From: Roseomonas haemaphysalidis | Lineage (GTDB): Bacteria > Pseudomonadota > Alphaproteobacteria > Acetobacterales > Acetobacteraceae | DNA: 64,000 bases | Assembly (NCBI RefSeq): GCF_017355405.1 | Contig: NZ_CP061177.1 | Location: 1-64,000, forward strand | Direction: 5' to 3' | Shown: in pieces, positions 25,311-34,422 of the stretch | How positions within the stretch are numbered: the first letter of the stretch is position 1 | Layout of the letters: each line of letters opens with the position of its first letter | Position numbers and translations under genes: made by a program | Notes under the pieces: model-generated | Seen by the model: the letters and a program-made list of their open reading frames with translations, nothing else | Databases searched by the model: none | Told to the model about the DNA's origin: nothing

Positions 25311-26915
25311 ATGCGCGCACGCACCACATCCAGGCTGAAGGCCTGTCTCGGAGCCGCCCTGATGACCGCCTGCGCCCAGGCGGGCCTGAGCCCGCCCGCC
25401 AACGCCCAGCCCGCCAATGCCGAGCCGGCGCCCGCCGCGGCACCCCGCCCGGCCCAGGCGCAGCCGCCCCGGCGCGACGACTTCTTCTGGCTGGGCGAGA
25501 TCAACAAGGCCACCGCCGTGATCAACACGGAGCAGGGGCTGCTGGACCGCGCCCTGGCGCCCCGCATCGCGGCCGGGCTCGACCGCATGCTCAAGGCGGC
25601 CGAGCAGCCCGGCGCCCGCCGCCCCACCCTGGTGATCACCTTCGAGCCCATCCTGATCGAGGCCGCCGGCGTGGAAGCCACGCTGCTGCACGCCGGCCGC
25701 TCCAGCCAGGACATGCTGTCCACCGTGCGCGCCGCCATGCTGCGCGACGAGCTGCTGAACACCGCCGCCCAGCTCAACCGCACCACCGCCACCCTGGTGA
25801 AGCTGGCCACCGAGCATGCGGCGACGCCGGTGCCCAACTACACCAACGGCGTCGCGGCCCAGCCCAACAGCTACGGCCATTACCTGCTCGGCCACGTCGC
25901 CGGGCTGCTGCGGGATGCCGAGCGGCTGCGCCAGGCCTATGCGCGGCTGGACCGCTCGCCCATGGGCACCACGGTGCTGAACGGCACCAGCTGGCCGCTG
26001 AACCGCGACCGCATGGCATCCTACCTCGGCTTCGCGGCCACGGTGGACAACGCCTACGACGCCGCGCAGATCTCGGCGGTGGAAATGCCGGTGGAGATCG
26101 GCGGCATCGCCACCGGCATCGCGCTGCACACCGGGGCGTTCATCGAGGACGTGATGCAGCAATACAGCCAGTCCCGCCCCTGGATCCTGCTGCGCGAAGG
26201 CGACGGCAACACCTACGTCTCCTCCGCCATGCCGCAGAAGCGCAACCCGGGGCTGCTGAACAGCACCCGCGCGCAGGCCTCCATGGTCATCACGCTGGGC
26301 ATGGGCCGCACCATCCAGGCGCACAACCTGCCGCCCGGCATGTCCGACGCCAAGGGCGTGGCAGACAACGCCGCCGTGCTCTCCGGCACCACCCGCATCC
26401 TGCGCGACTGGGACCGCATCCTGGGCGCCCTGGTGATCGACCCGGCCCGCGCGATGGAGGAGCTGAACAGCGACTGGACCGCGTCGCAGGAGCTGGCGGA
26501 CGTGCTGATGCGCCAATACGCCCTGCCCTTCCGCGTCGGCCACCACTTCGCCTCCGAGGTGGTGGACTTCGCCAAGCTGCACGACATCCGCCCCAGCGAC
26601 TTCCCCTACGCCGAGGCGCAGCGCATCTACGCCCAGACCCTGGCCGAGATGAAGGTGGACGGCGGCGCCCTGCCGATGAGCGAGGCGGAGTTCCGCGCGA
26701 CGCTCGATCCCGTCGCCATCATCCGCGACCGCGCCACCGCCGGCGGCCCGCAGCCGGCCGAGATGACGCGGATGCTGGAGGAAGCCCGCACCGCCGTGGC
26801 GGGGCAGGAGAGCTGGGTGAAGGAACGTCGCGACACCATCAATACCGCACTGGCCCGGCTGGACACCGATTTCAACAGGATGCTGCCGGCGGAGCAGCCC
26901 CCCGCCGCCCGCTGA
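25311..26915 (+). CDS. Exported lyase of the fumarase/aspartase superfamily (argininosuccinate-lyase-like)
   Basis: A 534-residue protein with an N-terminal signal region (basic start, hydrophobic residues near 9-20, then a 35-residue Ala/Pro linker), so it is probably periplasmic; Cys21 might even be lipidated. The mature part is an all-helical lyase: LHAGRSSQDMLSTVRAAM (like the ArgH HTARSRND box), YTNGVAAQPNSYGHYLLGHV, and the superfamily signature SSAMPQKRNPG near 303. Normal ArgH acts in the cytoplasm, so this paralogue likely has another substrate, perhaps a fumarate-releasing adduct, in the periplasm. A retropepsin-like lipoprotein gene follows after 41 bases and may be co-transcribed. 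Confidence 0.82.
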   Translation: MRARTTSRLKACLGAALMTACAQAGLSPPANAQPANAEPAPAAAPRPAQAQPPRRDDFFWLGEINKATAVINTEQGLLDRALAPRIAAGLDRMLKAAEQPGARRPTLVITFEPILIEAAGVEATLLHAGRSSQDMLSTVRAAMLRDELLNTAAQLNRTTATLVKLATEHAATPVPNYTNGVAAQPNSYGHYLLGHVAGLLRDAERLRQAYARLDRSPMGTTVLNGTSWPLNRDRMASYLGFAATVDNAYDAAQISAVEMPVEIGGIATGIALHTGAFIEDVMQQYSQSRPWILLREGDGNTYVSSAMPQKRNPGLLNSTRAQASMVITLGMGRTIQAHNLPPGMSDAKGVADNAAVLSGTTRILRDWDRILGALVIDPARAMEELNSDWTASQELADVLMRQYALPFRVGHHFASEVVDFAKLHDIRPSDFPYAEAQRIYAQTLAEMKVDGGALPMSEAEFRATLDPVAIIRDRATAGGPQPAEMTRMLEEARTAVAGQESWVKERRDTINTALARLDTDFNRMLPAEQPPAAR

Positions 26916-26956
26916 CAGCGGGGCGGCACCCGGCTAAGCTTGCGCTTCACCGCCGG

Positions 26957-27889
26957 ATGACCGCCATGCCCCGCCGCGCCCCCTTCCCGATGCTTCTTGG
27001 CTTGGTGGCTCTGCTCGGGGCCTGCGCGGCGCCCGGGGAGGCGCCGGCGCCGCGCCAGGCGGTCCAGGACTGCGTGTTCGGCGACGAAGGGCTGCTGCCG
27101 CTGCAGGACGAGACCGGGGCGATCCTGGCGGCGGCGCTGAACGGCCAGCCGCTGCTGATGGAACTCGACACCGGTCTCGGCCTGTCCAGCCTGCAACCGG
27201 AGGTGGCGCAGCGCCTGAAGCTGCCGGAGGACCCGCGCGCCCAGTCCGGCTACGCGGCCGCCGGCGGCGTCTCGATCACCCGCCCGAACGTGCTGGTCGA
27301 GAGCCTGCGGACCGGCAACCAGGACTGGCCGCTGCGCAGCATCGCGGTGCGGCCCTTCTACGGGCGGGGCGGCAGCCGCCCGCCGTTCGACGGCGTGATC
27401 GGCGCGCAGCTGCTGCGCGACGCGGAGCTGGATCTCGACCTGGGCCGCCGCCGCATCGCGCTCCACCGCGCGCGCGGCTGCCGCGCCGCCATGCCGCCCT
27501 GGCCCGGCGCCGTGGCGGTGCCGCTCGAAGCCGACCCCAGCGGCGTGCCCTACGTGCAGGCGCGGGTGAACGGCCAGATGGTCCGGGCGCGCATCCACAC
27601 CGGCAACAACGTCACCACCCTGACCACCCGGCTGGCCGCCCGGCTGAACCTGAACACGCCCACCGGCCGCCGCGGCACCAGCTACGGCTCCAACGCCACC
27701 GCCCGGGCGGGCCAGGAATACCGCCTGGCGGAACTCGCCGTGGGCGGCGAGGTGCTGCGCGACCAGAACATCGTGGTCAGCGCCAACGAGCCGGGCGAGC
27801 CCGACGAGCTGACGCTGGGCCGCGACTGGCTGGAACAGCGCCGGGTGTGGCTGTCCTTTCCCACCCGCCGCCTTTACCTGGGCCGCTGA
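26957..27889 (+). CDS. Two-repeat retropepsin-like aspartic protease lipoprotein
   Basis: A 310-residue protein with lipobox GAC (Cys23) and two tandem clan-AA aspartic-protease-like repeats. Repeat one has LLMELDTGLGLSSL with catalytic-type Asp71 and ends with VIGAQLLRDAELDLDL. Repeat two has ARIHTGNNVTTLTT, where His214 replaces the Asp, and ends LTLGRDWLEQRR. Retropepsins need two Asp residues, normally from a homodimer or two lobes, so with D71 and H214 a single chain cannot form a standard site; the first lobe could dimerise between chains. Function unknown. ATG 26957 or 26966 can start it. Confidence 0.78.
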   Translation: MTAMPRRAPFPMLLGLVALLGACAAPGEAPAPRQAVQDCVFGDEGLLPLQDETGAILAAALNGQPLLMELDTGLGLSSLQPEVAQRLKLPEDPRAQSGYAAAGGVSITRPNVLVESLRTGNQDWPLRSIAVRPFYGRGGSRPPFDGVIGAQLLRDAELDLDLGRRRIALHRARGCRAAMPPWPGAVAVPLEADPSGVPYVQARVNGQMVRARIHTGNNVTTLTTRLAARLNLNTPTGRRGTSYGSNATARAGQEYRLAELAVGGEVLRDQNIVVSANEPGEPDELTLGRDWLEQRRVWLSFPTRRLYLGR

Positions 27890-27983
27890 GCAGCGCTTTT
27901 CCCCGGATCCCCCAGGCGACAGCCGTGTCACTTGCTGTAAGCTCCTCTCACCGCGCCACCGCCGCCGTGAGAGGCCCCGCCCC

Positions 27984-29366
27984 ATGAACGTCATCGCCAA
28001 GCCCAACGACATCGCCGGCCTGATCGAGGCCGATCGCGCGCATGTCTGGCACCACCTCTCGCAGCACAAGCCCTACGAGACCATCGACCCGCGCATCATG
28101 ATCGAGGGCCGCGGCATGCGGCTGTGGGACGCGACGGGCAAGGAATACCTGGACGCGGTTTCCGGTGGCGTCTGGACCGTGAATGTCGGCTACGGGCGGG
28201 AAAGCATCGCCAACGCGGTGCGCGACCAGCTGGTCAAGCTGAACTACTTCGCGGGCTCCGCCGGCAGCGAGCCGGGCGCGCGCTTCGCCCAGAAGCTGAT
28301 CGAGAAGATGCCGGGCCTGACCCGCGTCTATTATTCGAACTCCGGCTCGGAAGCGAACGAGAAGGTCTTCAAGATGGTGCGCCAGCTTTCGGCGCAGGTG
28401 CATGGCGGCAAGAAGAGCAAGATCCTGTACCGCGAGCGCGACTACCACGGCACCACGCTGGGCGTGCTCGCCGCCTGCGGCCAGCCGCAGCGCGCCAGCC
28501 ACTACGGCCCCTTCCCCGAAGGCTTCGTGGAAGTCCCGCACTGCCTGGAATATCGCAACCAGTACCCCGACGCGCCGCACTACGGCATTGCCGCCGCCAA
28601 CGCGATCGAGGAGGTGATCCTGCGCGAAGGCCCGGACACCATCGGCCTCTTGTGCCTGGAGCCGGTGACCGCCGGCGGCGGCGTGATCGCCCCGCCCGAG
28701 GGCTACTGGCCCCGCGTGCAGGAGATCTGCGCCAAGTACGACATCCTGCTGCACATCGACGAGGTGGTCTGCGGCCTGGGCCGCACCGGCACCTGGTTCG
28801 GCTACCAGCAGTACGGCGTGAAGCCCGACTTCGTGACCATGGCCAAGGGCCTGGCCTCCGGCTACGCCGCCATCTCCTGCACCGTCACGACCGAGGCGGT
28901 GTTCGAGATGTTCAAGAACGACCCGTCGGACCCGCTGAACTACTTCCGCGACATCTCCACCTTCGGCGGCTGCCTGGCCGGCCCCGCGGCGGCGCTGGAA
29001 AACATGCGGATCATCGAGGACGAGGACCTGCTGGGCAACACCACCCGCATGGGCGAGCGCCTGCGCGCCAACCTGCTGGCGCTGCAGGAGAAGCACGCGG
29101 CCATCGGCGACGTGCGCGGCGTCGGCCTGTTCCAGGGCGCCGAGCTGGTGGCGGACCGCACCACCAAGGAACCCCTGGCCGAGGCCAAGGTGCAGGCGGT
29201 CGTCGCGCATTGCATGAAGAACGGCGTGATCATCGGCGCCACCAACCGCTCGCTGCCCGGGCTGAACAACACCCTCTGCCTCAGCCCCGCGCTGATCGCG
29301 ACGGCAGACGACATCGACGCCATCACCAACGCCATCGACGCGGCGCTGACCGAAGTTATGGGCTAA
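27984..29366 (+). CDS. Class III aminotransferase, taurine--pyruvate type
   Basis: A 460-residue fold-type I PLP enzyme. The N terminus (EADRAHVWHHLSQHKPYETIDPRIMIEG), VSGGVWTVNVGYG, YYSNSGSEANEKVFKMVRQ and ERDYHGTTLG resemble taurine--pyruvate aminotransferase, which yields sulfoacetaldehyde and alanine. PLP Lys288 is in TMAKGLASGY. Related omega-amino-acid transaminases (beta-alanine, hypotaurine, putrescine) share most of this, and no taurine genes (xsc, tauABC) are near, so the substrate is tentative. GAGAGG lies before ATG 27984. Confidence 0.8.
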   Translation: MNVIAKPNDIAGLIEADRAHVWHHLSQHKPYETIDPRIMIEGRGMRLWDATGKEYLDAVSGGVWTVNVGYGRESIANAVRDQLVKLNYFAGSAGSEPGARFAQKLIEKMPGLTRVYYSNSGSEANEKVFKMVRQLSAQVHGGKKSKILYRERDYHGTTLGVLAACGQPQRASHYGPFPEGFVEVPHCLEYRNQYPDAPHYGIAAANAIEEVILREGPDTIGLLCLEPVTAGGGVIAPPEGYWPRVQEICAKYDILLHIDEVVCGLGRTGTWFGYQQYGVKPDFVTMAKGLASGYAAISCTVTTEAVFEMFKNDPSDPLNYFRDISTFGGCLAGPAAALENMRIIEDEDLLGNTTRMGERLRANLLALQEKHAAIGDVRGVGLFQGAELVADRTTKEPLAEAKVQAVVAHCMKNGVIIGATNRSLPGLNNTLCLSPALIATADDIDAITNAIDAALTEVMG

Positions 29367-29367
29367 G

Positions 29368-29500
29368 CAAGACCTTCTTTTTCTGAAGAAAAAGAAGCAA
29401 AAAGACTTTACCTGTTTGGCGCCGCGCGGGACCCCTTCGCGCAGCGCCAAATGGAGAAAAGTTTTTTAGTTCTTTTTTCCAAAAAAGAACGTCTTCTTGC
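29368..29500. repeat. F3 T/A-rich inverted intergenic element with three hairpins
   Basis: It starts 2 bases after the aminotransferase stop. Three perfect hairpins: CTTCTTTTTC/GAAAAAGAAG with a TGAA loop (29374-29397); TTTGGCGC/GCGCCAAA (29415-29422 with 29444-29451) and inner GCGCG/CGCGC; GTTCTTTTTT/AAAAAAGAAC with a CC loop (29469-29490). The outer hairpins, with GCAAGA at the left end and its complement at the right, make the whole 133-bp unit a near-symmetrical inverted repeat. T-runs after stems make it a good bidirectional intrinsic terminator. Confidence 0.8.
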
Positions 29501-29579
29501 TGGCGCGGCGGCCAACATGCTGCACCGCAACCTAACGCGCTTCCGGTGGTTCCGCAGGGGACACTGGAAGTGAGACTCG

Positions 29580-30479
29580 ATGGTCCTGCCTGAATCCGCG
29601 CGGCTGCACCGCATGCTGCGCTACATCGGCTGGCCGCTGGTGTTCCTGTTCCTGTGGGATGTCGCGGTCACCCTGGCCTATACCTACATCCCCCACCCGG
29701 AGTTCGAGCTGCCCACCCTGCCGCTGCCCCTGCTGGGCTCGGCGCTGGCGCTGTTTCTCGGCTTCCGCAACAACAGCGCCTACCAGCGGTGGTGGGAAGC
29801 GCGCACGCTCTGGGGCGCCATGGTCAATGCTTCCCGGTCCTTCGGGCGCGAGGCGATGCACCTGATCGACCGCCGCCCGGACAGCGAGGCGCTGCGCCAC
29901 GCCCTGGTCCGCCGGCAGATCGGCTATGTGCATGCCCTGCGCTGCCACCTGCGCCGGCAGGACTGCCTGGCCGAGATCGGCGACTTCCTGCCGGCCGGGG
30001 AGATTGCCGAGCTGCGCGAGGTGGCCAACGTCCCCAACGCCATCCTGAACGGCACCGCCGCCCTGCTCGCCACCGCCGCCGAGCGCGGCTGGGTGGATTC
30101 GATCCGCCGCGTGCAGGCCGAGCGCCTGCTGGTGGACATGAGCAACGCCCAGGGCGGCATGGAGCGCATCAAGAACACCCCCCTGCCGCGCGGCTACGAT
30201 TACTTCCCCACCCTGTTCGTGCAGCTGTTCTGCGTGCTGCTGCCGATCGGGCTGGTGGACAGCCTGACCATCTACACGCCGCTGGCCTCGACCATCGTCG
30301 GCTTCATGCTGCTGGCCATGGACCGCGTCGGCGCCGACCTGCAGAACCCCTTCGAGAACACCGCCCACGACGTGCCGCTGACCTCCATCACCCGCACCAT
30401 CCAGATCGACCTGGAACACCTGCGCGGCGAAAGCGCGGCGCCTGCTCCGGTGAAGCCGGTGGAGAACGTGCTGTGGTGA
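29580..30479 (+). CDS. Bestrophin family ion channel
   Basis: A 299-residue inner-membrane protein of the bestrophin/UPF0187 family. Bacterial members form pentameric cation or anion channels. The family marks are visible: helices near 14-34 and 48-62, LGFRNNSAYQRWWEARTLWGAMVNASR, RGYDYFPTLFVQLFCVLLPIGL, and MDRVGADLQNPFENTAHDVPL, the acidic and Asn-Pro-Phe region near the cytoplasmic end. Physiological role unknown. It lies between an F3 and an F1 element, so it is monocistronic. Confidence 0.9.
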   Translation: MVLPESARLHRMLRYIGWPLVFLFLWDVAVTLAYTYIPHPEFELPTLPLPLLGSALALFLGFRNNSAYQRWWEARTLWGAMVNASRSFGREAMHLIDRRPDSEALRHALVRRQIGYVHALRCHLRRQDCLAEIGDFLPAGEIAELREVANVPNAILNGTAALLATAAERGWVDSIRRVQAERLLVDMSNAQGGMERIKNTPLPRGYDYFPTLFVQLFCVLLPIGLVDSLTIYTPLASTIVGFMLLAMDRVGADLQNPFENTAHDVPLTSITRTIQIDLEHLRGESAAPAPVKPVENVLW

Positions 30480-30500
30480 GCGCGCGAAGATCTTAGGAGA

Positions 30501-30607
30501 CAGGCCGGGGAAGGAATTCTCCGGGCCCCTGCTTCGGTTTTCCGCTGTCGCGGGCGCAGCCGTTCTGGCGCTGCGTTTCCGCAGGGGGACTTCATTCCCC
30601 CGGCCTG
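30501..30607. repeat. F1 intergenic repeat, paired with short spacer (copy f)
   Basis: The left box (30501-30539) holds GGCCGGGGAAGGAATTCTCC. The right box (30582-30607) holds GGGGGACTTCATTCCCCC. The boxes are only about 42 bases apart. It lies between convergent bestrophin and MFS genes, 11 bases before the MFS stop codon. Confidence 0.75.
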
Positions 30608-30617
30608 TTCCTTCGCG

Positions 30618-32270
30618 TCAGGCCGCCTTCTCCTCGATCCTGTCGCGCAGCGTCTGTTCCGGCAGCCCCAGCACCAGCAGGAACGCCGCGGTCATCACCA
30701 CGGCGCTGAGCAGAAAGCAGCCCACCAGCGCGGTGCGGTAGGCATCGCCCACCGCCGCCTGCTGCGCGGCGGACAGGTGCGACAGCGCCTGCACGCCGTG
30801 CTCCGTGATCGCCGCCATGTCCACCGCGCCGCCGCTGTCGCGCGTCGCGGCCAGCAGGCGCTGCGTCATGATGGTGCCCGACGCCGCCACGCCCACCGCG
30901 CCGCCGAGCGAGCGGGCAAAGGTCATGGCGCCCGTCGCGGCGCCGAGCTCCTTGTGCGCCACGGCGTTCTGCACGGCGGTGGTCAGGTTGGGCATGCCCA
31001 TGCCCATGCCCATGCCCAGCAGCCCCATGGAAATCAGGAACAGCGCCGCCGGCGCGCCCTGCCAGGCGAACAGCGCCAGGCTCGCCAGCGCCACCGCTTC
31101 CAGCCCCAGCCCCGCCAGCAGGAACGGCTTGTTGCGCCCGAGGCGGGAAACGATGCGCCCGCCGATGATGGAGGTCGTGACCATGCCCACCACCTGCGGC
31201 AAGAGCATCGCCCCCGCGCGGGCCGGCGCCATGCCGAGCGCCAGCTGGAAGTACAGCGGCAGGAACACGGTGGAGCCCAGCATCGCGAAGACCATCATGC
31301 CGCCCACCGCCACCCCGCGCGCGAAGACCGGGTTGCGGAACAGCGTCAGGCGGATCAGCGGCTCGGCCGCCCGCGTTTCGCGCCACAGGAACAGCGCGAA
31401 CAGCCCCACGGTGGCCGCCGCCATGGCGGCGGTGGCGCCGGACACCCAGGGGAATTCCACCCCGCCCCAGGCCAGCAACAGCAGCAGGCTTGCGGTGGCG
31501 CCGGCCAACAGCACGGTGCCGGCATAGTCGATCGGCCGCGCCGGGCCGGTGGGCCGGGCCTTCAGCCCCATGGCCACCAGCGCCAGCGCCAGCGCGCCCA
31601 CCGGCAGGTTGACGTAGAACACCCAGCGCCAGGACAGCGCTTCCGTGATGAAGCCGCCCAAAAGCGGCCCGGCCACGCTGGCCAGCGCGAAGGTGCCGGT
31701 GAACAGCCCCTGGTACTTGGGCCGCTGGCGGGGCGGCACCACGTCGCCCACCGCCGCCTGGGCCAGCACCAGCAGCCCGCCCGCCCCCAGCCCCTGCAAC
31801 GCGCGAAAGGCGATCAACTGCCCCATGCTCTGCGCCGCGCCGCTGGCGAAGGAGCCCGCCAGGAACAGCAGGATCGCCACGAAGAACAGCCGCCGCCGGC
31901 CGTACAGGTCGCTCAGCTTGCCATACAGCGGCGTGGTGACGGTGGAGGACAGCATGAAGGCGGTGACCACCCAGGACAGGTGCGCCATGCCGCCCAGCTC
32001 GCCCACCATGCGCGGCAGCGCGGTGTTGACGATGTTCTGGTCCAGCGCAGCCAAGCACATGGTCAGCAACGCGCCGGCCATCACAATTCGGAGCGAGCCA
32101 CCGGTCAGCGGCGCGGGCGCCGGGCGGGCGGCGGCGGGCGCGGGCGGCGCGGCCTCGGCCGGGGCCACGCCCGCCTGCAGCGCGGCGCCTTCCCGCTGCC
32201 CGGCGGTCAGCCGGCCGTCGCCGCCGGTGCCGGCCGCCGTGGCCGCGAACGATGCTTGCTGGTCCGGCAC
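30618..32270 (-). CDS. MFS efflux pump, DHA2 (EmrB/QacA) family
   Basis: A 14-helix drug:H+ antiporter of the inner membrane, 550 residues from GTG 32270. Motif A reads GKLSDLYGRRR, the D1 motif LDQNIVNTALP lies in helix 1, and motif C-like GPLLGGFITEALSWRWVFYVNLP follows helix 5. Substrate could be a drug, dye or metabolite. The start is uncertain: ATG 32339 and 32393 extend the Ala/Pro-rich N terminus, but GGGAG lies 8-9 bases before GTG 32270. It is divergent from pepA. Confidence 0.9.
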   Translation of the reverse strand: MPDQQASFAATAAGTGGDGRLTAGQREGAALQAGVAPAEAAPPAPAAARPAPAPLTGGSLRIVMAGALLTMCLAALDQNIVNTALPRMVGELGGMAHLSWVVTAFMLSSTVTTPLYGKLSDLYGRRRLFFVAILLFLAGSFASGAAQSMGQLIAFRALQGLGAGGLLVLAQAAVGDVVPPRQRPKYQGLFTGTFALASVAGPLLGGFITEALSWRWVFYVNLPVGALALALVAMGLKARPTGPARPIDYAGTVLLAGATASLLLLLAWGGVEFPWVSGATAAMAAATVGLFALFLWRETRAAEPLIRLTLFRNPVFARGVAVGGMMVFAMLGSTVFLPLYFQLALGMAPARAGAMLLPQVVGMVTTSIIGGRIVSRLGRNKPFLLAGLGLEAVALASLALFAWQGAPAALFLISMGLLGMGMGMGMPNLTTAVQNAVAHKELGAATGAMTFARSLGGAVGVAASGTIMTQRLLAATRDSGGAVDMAAITEHGVQALSHLSAAQQAAVGDAYRTALVGCFLLSAVVMTAAFLLVLGLPEQTLRDRIEEKAA

Positions 32271-32455
32271 TGGCCGTACTCCCGTTGCTGCGCGCGGCCC
32301 TACAACGCGGCGGCGTGGCCCCCGGTTCGGCGGCGGCATCCTCCGCTCTACACCCGGGGCGCCGTCCGGCCCAGGGCCGTTGCCCCCGCCCATGGCGCCC
32401 CCGCGCCGGCGTGGCTATCCTTTCCCCACTGGCCCCACCGACGACGGAACCCCCG

Positions 32456-33931
32456 ATGACCGATATCCTCTTCGTCAAGCCCGTGCTGCCCCGCGCCGGC
32501 GCCCTGGTGCTGCCGCTGGCCGAGGGCTTCCGGCTGGACGGGCTGGCCCGGCAGGCGGACGAGGCCACGGGCGGCGCCATCGCCCGCGGGCTGGAAGCGG
32601 CAGGCTTCAAGGGCAAAAAGGGCCAGGCCACCACACTGTGGGCGCCGGGCGGGCACCTGTCCCGCGTGGTGGCGGTGGGGCTCGGCCCGGCCGGCGGCGG
32701 CACGGCGGCGGCCGAGGCCGCGGGCGGCGCCGCCCTGCCCGCCATCGCCTCCGAGGTCGAGGCCACGGTCGCGGCCGAGGCGCTGGACGCCGCCGGCGCC
32801 GCCAGCTTCGCGCTCGCGCTGCGGCTGCGCGCCTACCGCTTCGACCGCTACCGCACCAAGGAGTCGGCCGAGGACAAGCCCAAGCTGCTGCGCGTCACCA
32901 TCGCCACGCCCGACGTGGCCGCCGCCCAGGCCGCGCACGCGCCGCTGGCCGCCATCGCCCACGGCGTGGCGCTGACCCGCGACCTGGTGAGCGAGCCGCC
33001 CAACGTGCTTTTCCCCGAAAGCTTCGCCGAGCGCTGCCGCCCGCTGGAAAAGCTCGGCGTCACCGTCGAGATCATGGGTCCGGACGAGATGCAGAAGCTC
33101 GGCTTCGGCGCGCTCCTGGGCGTGGCCATGGGCTCGGCGCGGGAAGCGCGCATGGTGGTGATGCAGTGGAACGGCGGCACGCCCGGCGAGGCCCCCGTCG
33201 CCTTTATCGGCAAGGGCGTGACCTTTGATACCGGCGGCATCTCCATCAAGCCCGCCGGCGGCATGGAGGACATGAAGTTTGACATGGGCGGCGGCGGCGC
33301 CGTGATCGGCGCCATGGCCGCCATCGCCGGCCGCAAGGCGCGCGCCAACGTCGTCGGCCTCGTCGGCATGGTGGAGAACATGCCCTCCCACACCGCGCAG
33401 CGCCCGGGCGACGTGGTGACCACCGCGTCGGGCCAGACGGTGGAGATCATCAACACCGACGCCGAAGGGCGCCTCGTGCTGGCGGACGTCATCTGGTACG
33501 CGCAGCACCGCTTCCGCCCGAAGCTGATGGTGGACCTCGCCACGCTGACGGGCGCCATCATCGTGGCCCTGGGGCACGAGCACGCGGGGCTGTACAGCAA
33601 CGACGACACGCTGGCCGCCCAGCTCACGGAAGCCGGCAAGGCGGTGGGCGAGACGCTGTGGCGCATGCCGCTGGGCGATGCCTACGACAAGGGCCTGAAG
33701 TCCGACATCGCGGACATGAAGAACGTCGCCGGCCGCCCCGGCGGCTCCTCCGCCGCCGCCTGCTTCATCCAGCGCTTCGTGGACATCAAGGACGGCCACG
33801 TGCCCTGGGCGCATCTCGACATCGCCGGCACCGCCTGGGCCACCAAGGACAGCGCCACCGTGCCCAAGGGCGCCAGCGGCTACGGCGTGCGGCTGCTCGA
33901 CCGGCTGGTGGCCGCGCACTACGAAGAATGA
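32456..33931 (+). CDS. pepA: Leucyl aminopeptidase PepA (M17)
   Basis: A 491-residue cytosolic aminopeptidase with two metal ions, working as a hexamer; PepA also binds DNA in some bacteria. Metal and catalytic motifs: GKGVTFDTGGISIKP, DMGGGGAVIGAMAA and the signature NTDAEGRLVLAD near 332, then MNVAGRPGGSSAAA-type loop (KNVAGRPGGSSAAACF). The following gene, holC, overlaps it by 4 bases (ATGA), the arrangement conserved in many proteobacteria. Confidence 0.95.
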   Translation: MTDILFVKPVLPRAGALVLPLAEGFRLDGLARQADEATGGAIARGLEAAGFKGKKGQATTLWAPGGHLSRVVAVGLGPAGGGTAAAEAAGGAALPAIASEVEATVAAEALDAAGAASFALALRLRAYRFDRYRTKESAEDKPKLLRVTIATPDVAAAQAAHAPLAAIAHGVALTRDLVSEPPNVLFPESFAERCRPLEKLGVTVEIMGPDEMQKLGFGALLGVAMGSAREARMVVMQWNGGTPGEAPVAFIGKGVTFDTGGISIKPAGGMEDMKFDMGGGGAVIGAMAAIAGRKARANVVGLVGMVENMPSHTAQRPGDVVTTASGQTVEIINTDAEGRLVLADVIWYAQHRFRPKLMVDLATLTGAIIVALGHEHAGLYSNDDTLAAQLTEAGKAVGETLWRMPLGDAYDKGLKSDIADMKNVAGRPGGSSAAACFIQRFVDIKDGHVPWAHLDIAGTAWATKDSATVPKGASGYGVRLLDRLVAAHYEE

Positions 33932-34374
33932 CCGAGATCGGCTTCTACCACCTCACCCGCACGCCGCTGGACGCGGCGCTGCCCAAGCTGCTGGGCCGCG
34001 TGCTGGCGCAGGGCGGGCGCGCCGTGGTGCGCGTCGGCAGCGCGCCGCGCCTCGCGGCGCTGGATGCCGCGTTGTGGCTGTCGGCCGATCCCGACTGGCT
34101 GCCCCATGGCACCGAGGCCAGCGGCAGCCCGGAGTTGCAGCCCATCTGGCTGACGGAAGCCGACGAGGCCCCCAACGCCGCCCGCTTTCTGTTTCTGGTG
34201 GAAGGCGCGGACAGCGCGCGCCTGGCGGACTACGACCGCGTGCTGGACCTGTTCGACGGCGAGGACCCCGCCGCCGTGGCCGCCGCCCGCAAGCGCTGGG
34301 CGGCGGCGAAAAGCGCCGGCCACGCGCTGGCCTACTGGCAGCAGGGCGAGCGGGGCTGGGAAAAGAAGGCCTGA
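33928..34374 (+). CDS. holC: DNA polymerase III chi subunit HolC
   Basis: A 148-residue clamp-loader accessory protein that links the psi subunit to single-strand-binding protein. Features: IGFYHLTRTPLDAALPKLLGRVLAQGGRAVVR at the start, LWLSADPDWLPHG and QPIWLTEADEAPNAARFLFLVEGADSA. It begins inside the pepA stop (ATGA), so it is coupled to it. Confidence 0.92.
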   Translation: MTEIGFYHLTRTPLDAALPKLLGRVLAQGGRAVVRVGSAPRLAALDAALWLSADPDWLPHGTEASGSPELQPIWLTEADEAPNAARFLFLVEGADSARLADYDRVLDLFDGEDPAAVAAARKRWAAAKSAGHALAYWQQGERGWEKKA

Positions 34375-34422
34375 GGCGGCACCATCCCCGCCCCCGCCGC
34401 CTTTGCCAGGAGTCCAGGCCCC

